Source: Trileptium ribeirensis (lineage: Eukaryota > Nematoda > Enoplea > Enoplida > Thoracostomopsidae). From it: a stretch of 64,000 nucleotides of DNA. The translations under genes were made by a program, and so were the position numbers. The notes under the pieces are model-generated. The model worked only from the letters and a program-made list of their open reading frames with translations, did no database searches and was not told where the DNA came from. Of the stretch, positions 12,180 to 23,512 are shown piece after piece. The stretch is taken from positions 26,970 to 90,969 of the forward strand of contig JASANE010005277.1 of NCBI GenBank assembly GCA_030248225.1. Reading direction: 5' to 3'. The number at the start of each line of letters is the position of its first letter. Position 1 is the first letter of the stretch.

Positions 12180-12489
12180 TATAAAATCTACTCCAAAAAT
12201 GTTTGGATAATTAATTTTGTCAAACTGGCTTCCAGCGGACAAATGTTACTGTCGGTGTCTGTCGATTCAAGAGTTCATTCTATTCTGTATATCGCAGTTC
12301 ATTTTGTTCATGGCATAGGGGAGTAATTTCGGCTGTAACGGAAGGAATTTGGCCGTAACAAAGATTTATTCCAAAAGCGCATGGACAAAACATTTCAGTA
12401 AACTGGCTGCAGGCGGACACCAAAATGTTTCCGTCAATGTCTGTCGAATGTAGAGTTCATTTTATAAGTCACAATTTGTTTTGTTCCAG
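12180..12489. repeat. Diverged intronic duplication
   Basis: Two copies of ~130 bp share TCCAAAA, AAACTGGCT, GGCGGACA or AGCGGACA, TGTCTGTCGA and GAGTTCAT. The second copy ends at the strong TTGTTTTGTTCCAG acceptor of the candidate DH exon, so the candidate should be judged with this duplication in mind. Confidence 0.6.
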
Positions 12490-12563
12490 GAGCCTTATAC
12501 CTAGTGACAAAGTTGTGTGTATTTTGTTTCAACAACTTTTGTTCATTAAATAGTGTATCTTCT
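12490..12563 (+). CDS. Candidate missing DH exon (low confidence)
   Basis: A strong acceptor (TTGTTTTGTTCCAG) is followed by a frame open for 74 nt. Read in the phase required by the exon ending at 12116, it gives LCVFCFNNFCSLNSVSS, loosely like the LFSN...VSER segment expected here. The available donor leaves the frame one base off for the exon at 16651, and the sequence lies in a duplicated part of the intron. It could be a real exon with a one-base error, or chance. Confidence 0.25.
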
Positions 12564-14264
12564 GTAGCTTAGACAATAAGTTGTTTCAATAGCTGTTGGC
12601 ACATCGTGATAACGTCCTTTTAGCTTTTTAGGAATGTCCAATCATTTTTTAATAATTATATGTTTATACATCCGTATAATATTAATGTGAATAAAACCAA
12701 TCCATATTATGTCTTCAACGGTTGCATAAGTTTTTCAATGTTTTTAGAGGCGTAATGTCGTTTTGGTCAACTATCATCAGCTTTATTATAAATCTTAACA
12801 ACTCTTCTCAGGGTATCTATTAGAATTTTGTACTGGAGAGCCAAATATTTTAAAGCATTCCTTTCTATTTATGATCAAAAGTCTTAAAATACCCATAAAA
12901 GAGAATTTTTTTCTAGTTTTGACTAAATGAGAGTCGATGAGACCGATATTGCTACATAGCTGTTGAAGGTGCTAAACACGTTGTCTTCGTCGTTTTAAAA
13001 CTATAATGAGTATTTAATTATTTTTCTGTGACGCTGCGAGAGGCTCAAACACTATTGTTGAGCCAAAAAATGTAAAATTTTTTTAACATATTCAGTATTG
13101 AACCTAGAAGGCTGGAATGCACAGTGGAGTCAGCTTCTGCTGACACTTGCAACACTGTCTACTGCAGCTTGTTGCTGAATGTGATGAACTCAATATCATT
13201 GGCGTTGCATACGTCTCTATCGTGAAAAACGATTCATTAAATCATAATATTACTGGCAAATTGTGATTGGTGGTAGTACAGGCCAGAAATGACTCGCTCT
13301 CTCGAGACTTGATGGCGGGTAGCTCGTAAAATTCTTTCGAAGAATAGAATTTTAGTAATAATTTTACTAATTCGAGCCATTTTGTTGAAAGCAAGATTTA
13401 TGTTCTGTTTATTTTTGAAAGCAGCCCGAATTTTTCTACAAAAATACAAATTTAGCTCAATCGTAGTAGTACTTTAAACCCAAAAGTATGTTAAATTTTG
13501 TGGATTTTCTTATGAATTCGTCTTTATTATAAGTTTCACAAAACTGTATAGATGTTTTCGATGTGATCTTAACGTGGAAAGTAATTTTAATAATATTAAG
13601 TAGTTAAGTAAATTAGTACGTATAGCTTTAATAGTACTGATAGTAAATGCTTATTTTTTATTGGAATTGAGAGAACGATTTATTTTTTCAGAAGCGACCA
13701 TGAAGATGAGAACTACGTAAAATACCGAAAATAAACACTGCAGTTTGAACCTCAGTTGGCGCTTGCAATATTGCGACGATATTTTTTCTCACAATAACCT
13801 TTTTGATATCGCTTAAACTAGTTTTCCAACTGGGCCAAAATTTTACGTTGGGACTTTGGGCTTTATTTTTATTTTTTTGTTGCATATTTATTATTTACAT
13901 AATGAAAATGCGAAATAAATAGTTGAATATATATGAACTAGAATTGAGTTTTGTTATAAAAAATTTTTGATATCACCAAAATACCTGGGGCGCTCAGGTT
14001 GACCTATGGAGTGCTAAAGGTAACTTGGGGTGATTGTAAATATTGAGCTCTTTCACCCCTCTATGTGGACAGGTCAGCTAAATTTTACAGTACTCGACAT
14101 TGACTGTTGATTTATGAGTGAGTGAATAACGGTCAAATTACATTTCAAAGCAAAATTCTATTTTCTCAACAGCAAGGTACGAGCGGGCGACGAACGATCT
14201 TCCGTCGATAACTGTTGCGACTATTGCATGTTTTTATTTTAAACTACCAGCGAATGAATTTTTC

Positions 14265-14640
14265 GTTGGAAATCTGAGAAATTAATAATTATTGAAACGT
14301 AGCGAGCGAAGAGAGAGCAATTGCCACTGAGAGCGCTAGGGTAATATCGTAAAAAGTTCTGTTTGTCTGTTTCTGTCATTCATAACTCATCCTCGAATTT
14401 GGTCATTCATAACTTTTTATTCGATAGCGACGAGCATGTGCACTTAGTTGAACGCGAACAGCTCCGATACATTTTCCAGGTCAAAACGTAAAATAACACG
14501 TTTTAAATAGTTGTTTCCCAAATCTGGCTATACGGGTACCAATGTTTCGCAGCCCATATCTCGCGACACATATAGGTTTAATGAAGATTTTATAGCGATA
14601 ATGCAAACACAGAGTATGAATTGATTAAATAGTATTGAAT
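14265..14640. repeat. Dispersed repeat R1, copy 3 (partial)
   Basis: Shares TTGCCACTGAGAGCGCTAGG, the TCTGTTTCTGTCATTCATAA block, TTTTTATTCGATAGCGACGA and later CAGCCCATATCTCGCGACA with copies 1 and 2. Shorter and more diverged. Lies in the DH intron. Confidence 0.6.
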
Positions 14641-15370
14641 ATACTTGCTTTGTTTTAGGAATTCTTCAACCACGACGGTATATAGCAAGATAACATGACA
14701 CGAATAGATTATTTTGTTCCCACACAAATTTAAATTATTGTTGACACTAACCATGATTTTTCGCTTATTAAGGAAATGAAAATCTTGGAAGCGTGATCAC
14801 TAGACAGCAAAGGAGACAACTGTTTGGAAATATCATTCAAGTTCGCGATTGCAGTCAAAAGTAATATTTTGTTTTGTTGTCTTAACGTTTTAGCAAGTAA
14901 TGTGTACAAGTTTGTGTACCATATCGTTATTAGTGTTTCAGGCTTGACGTTGTAGCGCGAAGACAAACTTGATAAATGCGTGTGAAAATTTATGTTAAAA
15001 ACGCAAACTTTAGACAATATTTAGGTTTAAATATAAATCTTTGCTCGTTTTCAATGCATTATATGACAACAGTAAATAGAAAACAGGTCGACTTAAAACG
15101 GCTGAATTCAATAATATGTATTATTTACAAATAAATCAATGTTTCAAATACAATTTACAGTGCAGATGGTATTATAAGATAAATTAATGATGTAATTATT
15201 TTTGTGTTGATATTATTTTGTGTTCTTAAATATACAGAAAATAATTTTATGTTTAAGCGGCCACGGTGATTGCCACCAGACATATAGCCTCAGTATGTCA
15301 TGACATCCGCGGAAACAGGTTCAAAAGATATGGTTATTGGCAATCCGTAGGTCAATTAATTCCGCTGTTA

Positions 15371-15830
15371 AATTTTCTACATTTGAAGTTATAGGACATT
15401 ACTAAGATATATATTGCAAATACATTTTTTCTTTGGGAAGGCATATGAGCTAACATAGATATTCGTTTATATTGTGACCAGGTATACTATAAAATATGCT
15501 CGTATATATACGTATTACAGATATCACCGTGGTACCCAGTATACTGGATACGACACTGTTTGCTTCATACAGTACTCGCCAGAAATCAGTGTCACATTTC
15601 GAACGAACGAACATCGAACAGAAATCGAACAAAATTTATTCAATCTCGAACACTTTTTGAACAAACTTCAAACAGCTTTCGAACAAATTTAAAAAAGTGC
15701 GCCAAAACTTCGAACAAAATTTTTAATTTATTGAACGAACTTCGAACAAAGAGCACTCATTTCTGGCGAGTACTGTATTTTAAAGGCCTTCTGGTGCCCA
15801 AAAATCGTGTATTCATACCTATTATATAAC
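15371..15830. repeat. Dispersed repeat R2, copy with MITE inside
   Basis: The flanks match 29590-29815: ATTATAGGACGTTGCTAAGA-like start, TATATTGTGACCA, GATATCACCGTGGTACCCAG and, after the insertion, AAAAATCGTGT. The 206-bp MITE at 15570-15775 interrupts this copy and is absent from the other. Confidence 0.75.
15570..15775. mobile_element. MITE, TA-type, 206 bp (family M3)
   Basis: Flanked by TA at 15568-15569 and 15776-15777. Ends are CAGTACTCGCCAGAAATCAG and, reversed, CAGTACTCGCCAGAAATGAG: one mismatch in 20. The interior is rich in TCGAAC repeats. Relatives lie at about 31925-32152 and 37067-37214. Insertion into repeat R2 can be dated relative to it by the uninterrupted copy at 29.6-29.8 kb. 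Confidence 0.88.
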
Positions 15831-16650
15831 TAAACGTGGTTACTAAAGTACATATGATCAGTATTTGGCGACCGCAAGTATAATTCTATGTTTTAAAAAT
15901 TATTGATTAGCAACTTTTCTGGGGGATGTCAAAATCTTATTTTTTTTTTATATTCCAAGCCTGTTGCTGATATCATCCTAAATGGTCCTAAATGGCCTAA
16001 ATACCATACATTTTATCTTAAATTTCTACAATATATCTAAATACCAAAGTCATAATTTTATATCCCTATTGCTTAGGTACTGCAACATTTCAAAATATTA
16101 TGAGTTAGATTGTTCATAATGCTACTTTTATTTGGAGTAAACTAACCACAATCTTAAATTTGTGCTCCTTTTGACTGGAAACGCATTTATTTGTTGGAAG
16201 CCGATGCGGCTGATATCTTGCACTAACTTATAGTTTCATATACATTGTGAATAGCCGGTATGCGGCGCCACAGTGGTTTTATGTTGCTGCAAATGAATTA
16301 TGGTATGTTAATTATTTGCTGCAGACTTTTGTATTCCAATCATGTTGGTCTTAATCTACGTATAGAAGTATAAACTATTGTATTAATGGGTATTGGGGAT
16401 GTTTCATTACATGTGTAATCTAAGTGTCACGCTAAATTATACAGTATTGATAATGTGTTGTGAAGCATTTCTCAGTCCACAATTTTTTAGTTAACGTATA
16501 TTTAAATATTAATAATGATTCGTATGTCATAAATACAAAATATTGTTTGTCGATTTTCTTAGTGCCTAATGTGTTTAAAAGTATTGAAAATTTTTCACGA
16601 CATCGTCGAATGAGCAAATAAAGTTATAAAAATGTGTTTGATTTTTTCAG

Positions 16651-16809
16651 ATTTATGAATACATTGATGACAAAACTTGAGGACGACGTTTTTATTGAAG
16701 AAATAAGCTCAGCATTTTTGTATCATGCCGAGCGGCACAACGAGTTCGACGTGTATGTTCAATACTGCTCGCAGCAAATATATCAAGAACGAACGCTGAA
16801 CGAGTTGAA
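16651..16809 (+). CDS. ephexin-like: Ephexin-like GEF, DH domain middle exon
   Basis: Acceptor GATTTTTTCAG, donor GTAAGT. It reads FMNTLMTKLEDDVFIEEIS ... FDVYVQYCSQQIYQERTLNEL. This is the DH segment with the ISSAFLYHAERHNEFDVY-type helix and the YCSQQIYQERTL motif typical of the ephexin subgroup. It enters with one base of an Arg codon and leaves in phase 2. Confidence 0.88.
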
Positions 16810-18332
16810 GTAAGTTGTGCGTTTTTGTTTGTTTTAGTCACACAATATAATTTTGACTAGGTTCGGTTACAAGTTATGCCGATAACAAATAACGTCATGC
16901 CGCCGAAAATAACTGGTCACGGTTTAAACGAATGTATATTGAACAGAAATGTAAAAAACTTTACGTGTAGGCAAAAAATCCCGAACAAATTTCACAGAGA
17001 GCTCCCGATTTAAATTAGAAAGCGGGTTTAAAATTTCGAATAGGTATCGAACAGCTTTGCGATAAACAATTTTGAAATTCTGCAAAAAATTAACACTGCT
17101 CATTTCATTCGGAAAATGTAGATGGACATGTCAAGCAATAAAAAGCATTCTTTAAGGTATTCAATTTGGTGTTGGGGTGTGAAAGTTTTCGAAAAATTGT
17201 TGTTCCTCCTGGGAGAGGTGTTACCACCTACCAAATTCCCCTTGTTAGTCAAATTTCCCTCTTGTCCATGCCCGCAACTTATCCCGAAACACCCACATTC
17301 AGCAATCCATGATTTATTAATGTCCCGAAATGTATGTTTTCTGTATGTTAAATTACTGTTAGACGTTAATTGTTACTATTTATTTCTGAAGATGTTTTGC
17401 GACAGTTAAAAGTACCTAAAAATATGGAAACATAAAATTTTGCATCTGCGGCGACAATGAACGCGATCTCACTTGAATTCTAAAGACAGGCTAGACGAGC
17501 GCTCCATATTGGGCTCTCCATTCGCTGAAAATTTTGCCAGAGGGCATCAACCGGCCCCGTTGTTCGGAACCGCGGGGCGCCTAATTTGGTCAGGAGACAT
17601 TTTTCCAAAAGAAAAACGATTAAATTTCGTGAAAACTGCCCTAACGCTTTTGATAGACGCAAAAATGATTTTGAAGTAGTTTTGAAAAAGTTTACAAAAT
17701 TTGTGGATTCAGGGCGGTATTTTAGTACAAATTTTATGTCATTTGGGTGTATTTTATCGAGTGGAAACAAATAAAATTTGCCAGAAGTCGATGAACGGGG
17801 GAGCCCAAACTTTTGCCAGGGGCACGAACCGGGGGCTTCCGGTTTTTTCCAGGGTGCATTTGAAAATGCAAGGCACTGCATCTCAATTTGGAGAGCCCAG
17901 CCATAGTTCATGCACCTGTCAAAATTTGGGCTTCCTAGTTCAGTTTCCCCTGACAATTTTTTGTTCTATGGTAAACACTCTAGTTCAAAACCTGATAATA
18001 TTTTTTCTAGAACTCCATTTTGAAGTTAGAAATTCGACCAGTTACATAATATAATTAGTTTAATTTGCTTTTAAATCAGGTTTTGACAGTTTTTTCAACG
18101 ATTCTGAGATGATTGTCTCAATAAAAACACTGATTTTTTAGAAAATTTTAGGTTTTTGGTATAACCTCGGTGAACGAGGTGCCCTCATATCATTCTCTTT
18201 GCCAAAATACGGTGTCTCTTGGTTCGGAACTAGCGAATCTGTTCATGAACCTTCGCAAAATTTCAAGGCCTGATCTGCACAATTGTGCTAGATTCAATGT
18301 TCCGCCAAAATGTTCCTAAAGTTTTATTACAG

Positions 18333-18537
18333 AACTAACAACGAAGCGTTTGTAGAAGAAGTTCAAAACCTCGAGCGTCAGCCTGTTACACAAGCGCTGA
18401 ATTTTCGATCTTTTCTGATGCTTCCAATGCAACGCATAACGCGATATCCGTTGCTAATCGATGCTGTGCTAACACGACGTGAGCCCGGAAGTGATCGATA
18501 CAATGAAACAAAAAAGGCACTCGCTGTTGCAAACAAG
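18333..18537 (+). CDS. ephexin-like: Ephexin-like GEF, DH domain CR3 exon
   Basis: Acceptor TTTTATTACAG, donor GTAGTG. It reads TNNEAFVEEVQNLERQPV ... FRSFLMLPMQRITRYPLLI. The LPMQRITRYPLLI motif is DH conserved region 3, the GTPase-binding helix and the most diagnostic signature of Dbl-family GEFs. It is followed by DAVLTRREPGSDRYNETKK, the last DH helix. It ends in phase 0. Confidence 0.93.
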
Positions 18538-19768
18538 GTAGTGATTTTGCTTAGATTGATTGGAATGATTGATAAATTTTATAAAAGCCGCATGATTTAG
18601 GTTAAAGTCGTCAATTTTAAGTATACATGACGTGGTAACAAATTATACTGAAGTAATTATTTAATTCGTTTTAATGTCCCGTTTGTAATTCCATTTCACA
18701 AATATTAGTCTGGTGCCAGGTGTGTTATTTTAAATCGAGTTCGCAATGTCGTTTAGGGATCTGCCTTGTACATAATTTGACATATTAAGTGCTACGCTGG
18801 CATATTAATACCGGTGTATTCACGTCTAAATCAAAAACTACGATATGTGCGCAAATCCTTCTTACATTTTGTTAAAACTCCAATGTTCCTCAAATTTTAC
18901 CCCACATGTCCGTCTCTCCGCATACCAGACGCGATCGAGCTACACAATATTCTTGAATTATTAATCTGCTTGAATTCTATTATGAATGTTTTTTAAATTT
19001 ATGACTACTGTTTCAAATGTTAAGCGCTGTATTAACCCGTAAGATATTTTGTTTGCAACATTATAAGAAATATTTGTTCTCAGCTTGGAAATTTCTCTCA
19101 AAAATGAACATTGTGCCACGTTTCGGAAGTATTTGAACTAGCCAGACAAAATTGTATGTAGTTTTTAGTTCAATCGAGTTTCGTCTCAGTATCTTAGAAA
19201 CAACGCTATGATATTTTGACTTCGTTGAAATCATCAAAATTAATCAAGTTATTTCAAATTCAATAAACTTAGTTTTCAATTTAAGTCATTAATTGGAGTT
19301 GAATGGATTCGATCAAGGCTTTGCGAAACGCAACTTTACGGGTACCAATTTGAAATGAAACAATAATTATTGAAATGTGATAACCATATCTGTATATTCA
19401 CTCATATTAATTTATTTCCTGAAAATTTTAATTTCGTAAAAAACAGTTTAAAAATTTCATTTAGACATAATAAATGTGCTTTACGTTGTTTATGATTGAG
19501 TTTGTTAGCAATTTTCATTAAAAACAAAGAATTTTAAAAGATTTTAGATTGCGATACCCTCTGTTGAACCTGTACCCTCCTGCCTAAATTATGCTTCTTC
19601 GTTGCGAACGAGGCCCGCCACTCCCAGGTGTGTAAAGTGCTGGTAAAATTTTTTCGTAAGGAGGAACCATTCAAGAAGGACTAAAAAACTCAATATCCGG
19701 CGTGACATAATGTTGTAATAGCCTGTGCAATATAATGTTCACCTTTGTATTTAGGTCTGCTATTTTAG

Positions 19769-19890
19769 ATCGTGTACCAGTGCAACGAAGGTGCGAAAAA
19801 GGTCGAAAGACTGGAAGAGCTTGTAGCGCTGAATGCAAGGCTCGAATACGGCCCTGACGTAAAACAAATTCCGTTGGTGTCCCATAATCG
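19769..19890 (+). CDS. ephexin-like: Ephexin-like GEF, DH-PH junction exon
   Basis: Acceptor TATTTTAG, donor GTAATG at 19891. It reads IVYQCNEGAKKVERLEELV ... DVKQIPLVSHNR, matching the ephexin DH-to-PH linker (QCNEGA-x-R-x-E-L, then PL-S-SR). It ends in phase 2 within the Arg codon completed by the exon at 21305. The donor lies at the start of a tandem repeat in which donor-like sequences recur. Confidence 0.87.
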
Positions 19891-20258
19891 GTAATGACTG
19901 ATGAGCAATAATTATTATTTTTTTGCACACATTTATCATGTTATCCGATCTCAAACAATAGTGAGGTACAACGCGTAGGCAACCGATAATGAATGATGAG
20001 CGATAGTTATTTTTGCACACATTTATCAAATTATGCGATCACAAACAATAGCGAGGCAAGGCTTTGGCAACCGGTAATGGTTGATGAGCGATAATTATTA
20101 TTTTTTGCACAAATTTGTCAAATTATTCGATCACAGAACTGTAGTGAGGTACAAGGCTTTGGCAACCGGTAACGACTGATGAGCGAAAATTATTTTTTCA
20201 TGCATTCATCAAATTATGCGATCTTAAACAATAGTGAAACAGAAGGCTTTCGCAGCCA
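19885..20258. repeat. ~88-95-bp tandem repeat carrying a splice-donor-like sequence
   Basis: Donor-like starts CGGTAATGACTGATGAGC, CGATAATGAATGATGAGC, CGGTAATGGTTGATGAGC and CGGTAACGACTGATGAGC fall at about 19889, 19984, 20072 and 20167. Each is followed by TTTTTGCACACATTTATCA and CAAACAATAGTGAGG variants. The first copy is the real donor of the exon ending at 19890. Confidence 0.8.
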
Positions 20259-20480
20259 TAAAACAAGAATTCGATGTAGTACGTATGGATAAAATTTTGC
20301 ACACGAAGGGTAGCGTGCAAATTCAGGAACTGAGAAATTGCATTTTGAGGGAGCAAGCAGTGAGTGATCATATTTCGAGCGGCGAACGGCTGTCAGATGA
20401 GCAGATAGCGGCCATTTCTGAATGGCATTCTACAGTAATAAGCAATAATATTTTGCAGTATGTTTTGAACGATATATTTG
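20249..20480 (+). CDS. Unassigned open frame in the DH-PH intron
   Basis: The frame is open through AFAAIKQEFDVVRMDKILHT, VQIQELRNCILREQ, GERLSDEQIAAISEWHS and ILQYVLNDIFGN. Its composition is gene-like (helical, charged), unlike nearby intronic frames. It follows an AG (AACAATAGTGAAACAG) and meets a GTAACA. It starts in phase 0, whereas the exon ending at 19890 is in phase 2, so it does not splice into the GEF. I do not recognise the family. It may be a captured exon, part of a mobile element, or an exon of another gene. Confidence 0.35.
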
Positions 20481-20581
20481 GTAACAAAACATCTGTATGC
20501 ATAGCTTCGCTTTTCCTTCGGTTTTTGTCGCATTAAAATCTTAACACAAAATGACATACAGGTGCAAAGACTTATTTGTAT

Positions 20582-20640
20582 TTACATGGTTGGTCAAACG
20601 CTTGGAGCTTTTGCTTTTTGGTCGGCCCGATTTAGCGTGT
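20582..20640 (+). pseudogene. Partial duplicate of the PH-domain exon
   Basis: TGGTTGGTCAAACGCTTGGA through CGGCCCGATTTAGCG matches the first ~55 bases of the real PH exon at 21305 (TGGCTGGTCAAACGCGGAGA through CGGCCCGATTTAGCA). It reads WLVKRLELLLFGRPDLAC and then stops. It carries changes at the strand-turn Gly (KRGD to KRLE) and no donor, so it is a pseudo-exon. Confidence 0.8.
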
Positions 20641-21290
20641 TGAATTTTTTTATCAGAACGTAGTGAAACGTAGTGGAGATTGTGTGTTGCAGGACTGAAA
20701 TCTTTTAAATTGCGTGTGAACATGTGTGCCGCGCGTGTGTGTGATCGGCCATAACTCGAGAACGCATTAACCGATTTTCATGATTTTGGGCTCATTCGAA
20801 CCGGCATACTCGATTTACCTTGTACATCCCCGAGCGTTTTTTGATTTGGGGGTCTGGTTCAGGGGTCAAAATATGGGTTTTTGGCCCCATTTTAGTACCC
20901 CTCACGGAAGCAAGGTTATTTTTATCTTAACATTCGAATTTCTTTCTCTGGTTGGTTTTATTTTATAGTAAAATGATAAATCTCGATGCCTCGTTTTTTG
21001 TTTTTCGATTAAGGCTTCGGGTTTGGAGTTGTGGTTTGAGGTATCCTCGTGGTTCCTCGACCCAAAATTTGAAAATTTGTTTTGACGTATTGGGCGGCTG
21101 ATAAGTTGCACCTGAGGGTTTTGGGGCATGGGAAACTAATTGCCGGTGTTAGTTTTGTTGTAACTTGTGCTGGTATTGTGTGATGTCCGCATATATGTCG
21201 ACGAATGCTATCGAGAGCTGATTTGATGTGCACGCAAAAGGTGTATGCGTAGGTGTACCTCTGCTTCACTACGTTCTACAATCTCGATAG
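20641..21290. repeat. Dispersed repeat R3, short copy
   Basis: Starts GTGGAGATTGTGTGTTGCAG and includes CATAACTCGAGAACGCATTA, CCGATTTTCATGATTTTGGG, GGTTATTTTTATCTTAAC and a final GCGTAGGTGTACCTCTGCTT. The same ends bracket the longer copy at 34256-35670. It lies exactly between the pseudo-exon and the real PH exon. Confidence 0.8.
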
Positions 21291-21304
21291 AGTTACTAGT
21301 TTAG

Positions 21305-21457
21305 ATGGCTGGTCAAACGCGGAGACCTTGTGCTTCTTGTTCGGCCCGATTTAGCACGCAAACGAAAAGGTGTTGTGTCTGGCGTTCAAAAGAAAACGAA
21401 ACTACGCTATTGCTTTCTCTTCACAGATCTGATGATGTTGACCAAAAGAGGCAGAGG
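21305..21457 (+). CDS. ephexin-like: Ephexin-like GEF, PH domain first exon
   Basis: Acceptor CTAGTTTAG, donor GTAAAT. It reads WLVKRGDLVLLVRPDLAR ... KLRYCFLFTDLMMLTKR. WLVKRG-L is PH strand 1 of ephexins; YCFLFTDLMMLTKR is the strand 3-4 core. It enters and leaves in phase 2, which fits splicing directly to 30056 across an 8.6-kb transposon-filled intron. A partial, diverged copy of the exon's first ~55 bases lies at 20582-20640. Confidence 0.88.
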
Positions 21458-22039
21458 GTAAATTATAATGTATTTGTATAATTATATATAACATCTATTA
21501 GGATAATATATTCGAATTATATAATATATTATGCTGATATATACAATGATTATGATGTGTGCATATATTTAATATAATGTATTTAAAAATACATATTCAC
21601 GCCTCGAAATTACTGTCGAGTTTCGATGCGAAGAGACTTCGACATTTTCTTTTGTAAGTTCTCAGGCAAATCTGGCAAAATAATCTTTTCGAAAGCAGTT
21701 TCGGAAAACTGTAATATTTTTAAATATATTGCCAGTTTATTTCTTGAAAGTTGCTTTTTACACATTCGATCCCGTTTAATGAGTACTCTAGAACACTTTT
21801 TCACTGGATGGCGAACACGTAGACCGGTTGCTTCAGGTAAGGTTGTAAAAATAGTTTTCGAATGAACAACGGTCATTTATACCATAGGCTCTATTATGTA
21901 TTTTTAATATGTGCAAATAAATGCATATATTATAATGAATTCGTATACATAGATATTCATACCTCTTTTCATTTCTGTAATATAGAATGACTAATCTTTC
22001 ATTTATAAAGGATCCCTGTGAGCTTATCCTTGCCACATA

Positions 22040-22630
22040 ATTTCGTTCAACTTTGATTCTGGAATGCGAGTAAAATATCGCTCAAAATTATTTATTGGTC
22101 GAACTGATTCGAAATTAAATCTTATTAGAAGTTTTTGGGGCTTTCCTATCCATATTGAGCATTGCCAAAATTTTTCGCTCGCCTTCGCCTCTCATTGGGG
22201 AAGGGCGTGAGGTAGTTAGCCTCAGGGACCAAGGTATATATGCTAGCGTGCCACTCCTACCCGTCCGTACGGACAACTATCATGCTTTATAATGTTTTCT
22301 GATTGTTGAACAGAATTAAATCAATTCTGTCTACGCGAGATGCTTTGTAGATGACCTTAACATAGGAGCTTACAATCTGAAAAAACAAGCTTAGAATGTA
22401 TTTTTTCTGGATTATGATCCTAAATTTATCACAGGTAACCCTGAATTACCCTGAATCTCACGTTGTCGAAGTGGCGGCGCTCGGCGATAATTTTATTATT
22501 AATTAAAAAAATATTCATCTTTTTGCTCGCTGGAGGAATACACGAAAGAGCCCATGATGTTGATATGTACAGTGAATGGCCATAAAAGCTGCTTTTGTCT
22601 CCACTTACTGCACATGGATTAAAAATTTAT
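22040..22630. other. No gene recognised
   Basis: AT-rich intronic sequence with one GC-richer patch at about 22170-22280 (GCCTCTCATTGGGGAAGGGC, CCCGTCCGTACGGAC). No long open frame, repeat or terminus recognised. Confidence 0.6.
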
Positions 22631-22631
22631 G

Positions 22632-23085
22632 ATTGCAATCTTGATGATTCTAGTTTTACAGTTCACTCAAAATTAACTTGCAATGACAGGAACGTAATAT
22701 ATTTTATCACTTGCAATAATGTGGTATTCAGTATGTCAGAAAAACCGCTAAGAATTTAAAGGACAGATTAAAGGAATATCGAAATGCTGCTGTTAAAAAC
22801 AGTAAAACTATCAGTGATCACTTTAATAATGGTGCATATTGCATTCACGACCTGAGAATACAAATGATTGAAAAAAATAGACGACAGTGAAGTCTTTAAA
22901 AATGATATTGCTAACTATAGAATGCCCGGAGAATCAGTTTGGATTGGGCGTCTTAAAACTAGAATGCCCTATGGTTTAAATGACAAATTTTCTGAAGGGG
23001 CCGACAAGACGCCTACCACGTATACTTTGAAAAATAAGGAATGCTGGACTTCTTATATTAAGAAAAGGAAAATAGAAAAGGCCCT
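22632..23085 (+). pseudogene. GIY-YIG endonuclease fragment, Penelope-like retroelement relic
   Basis: Reads VIYFITC, then after a frame change near 22728, IQYVRKTAKNLKDRLKEYR, then SDHFNN...HDLRIQMIE and WIGRLKTRMPYGLN. The IYxI-x10-YVG-T-L-xR pattern followed by late W-x-L-T-P-GLN is the GIY-YIG domain found at the C-terminus of Penelope-like elements (family knowledge). The glycine of YVG is Arg here. A one-base frameshift and the absence of an upstream RT make it a relic. Confidence 0.65.
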
Positions 23086-23199
23086 AGAAAAGATAGATAC
23101 AGAGACAGAACTTATCTACATAAATATAAATTTTTTGCTTTACCTTCTTCTCTTCCTCTTATCATACGCCCGCTCTCCCTCGCACCCCACGCCCCAACA

Positions 23200-23512
23200 A
23201 AAAAGAAGAAGAAAAAAAAAAAAAATAAAATAAAATATAAAAAAAAAAAAAATAAAAAAAAAAAAAAAAAAATATTAAAAAAAAAAGTATTAATATAAAA
23301 TATAAATAATAAATAAAATATAAAAAAAAAAAATCAAAAATAAAAAAAAAATATAATAAAACAAAAACAAAAAAAAAAAAAAAAAAAAAATAAAAAAAAA
23401 AAAAAAAAAAAAATTTAAAAAAAAATAAATAAAATAAAAAAAAAATAATTAAAAAAAAATATAATAATAAAAAAAAAAAAAAAAAAAAAAATAAAAAAAA
23501 AAAAAAAAAAAA
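23200..23512. repeat. A-rich low-complexity tract
   Basis: About 310 bp of A runs broken by single T, C or G. It follows the GIY-YIG relic and may have grown from a retroelement 3' A tail. The Phe-rich frame on the minus strand is an artefact of composition. The next 470 bp (23513-23980) hold no recognised gene. Confidence 0.9.

Noticed and set aside
17480..17956. 158-residue open frame on the minus strand in a DH intron
   Set aside because: No motif; flanked by imperfect GGGCTCTCCA/TGGAGAGCCC inverted blocks and repeats of TTTTGCCAG with GGGC, so more likely an uncharacterised repeat than a gene.
19897..20200. CTGATGAG followed by GCGAAAA, as in a hammerhead ribozyme core
   Set aside because: No stem II between the two core boxes, no matching stems I/III or cleavage triplet in the right place, and other units have lost the box.
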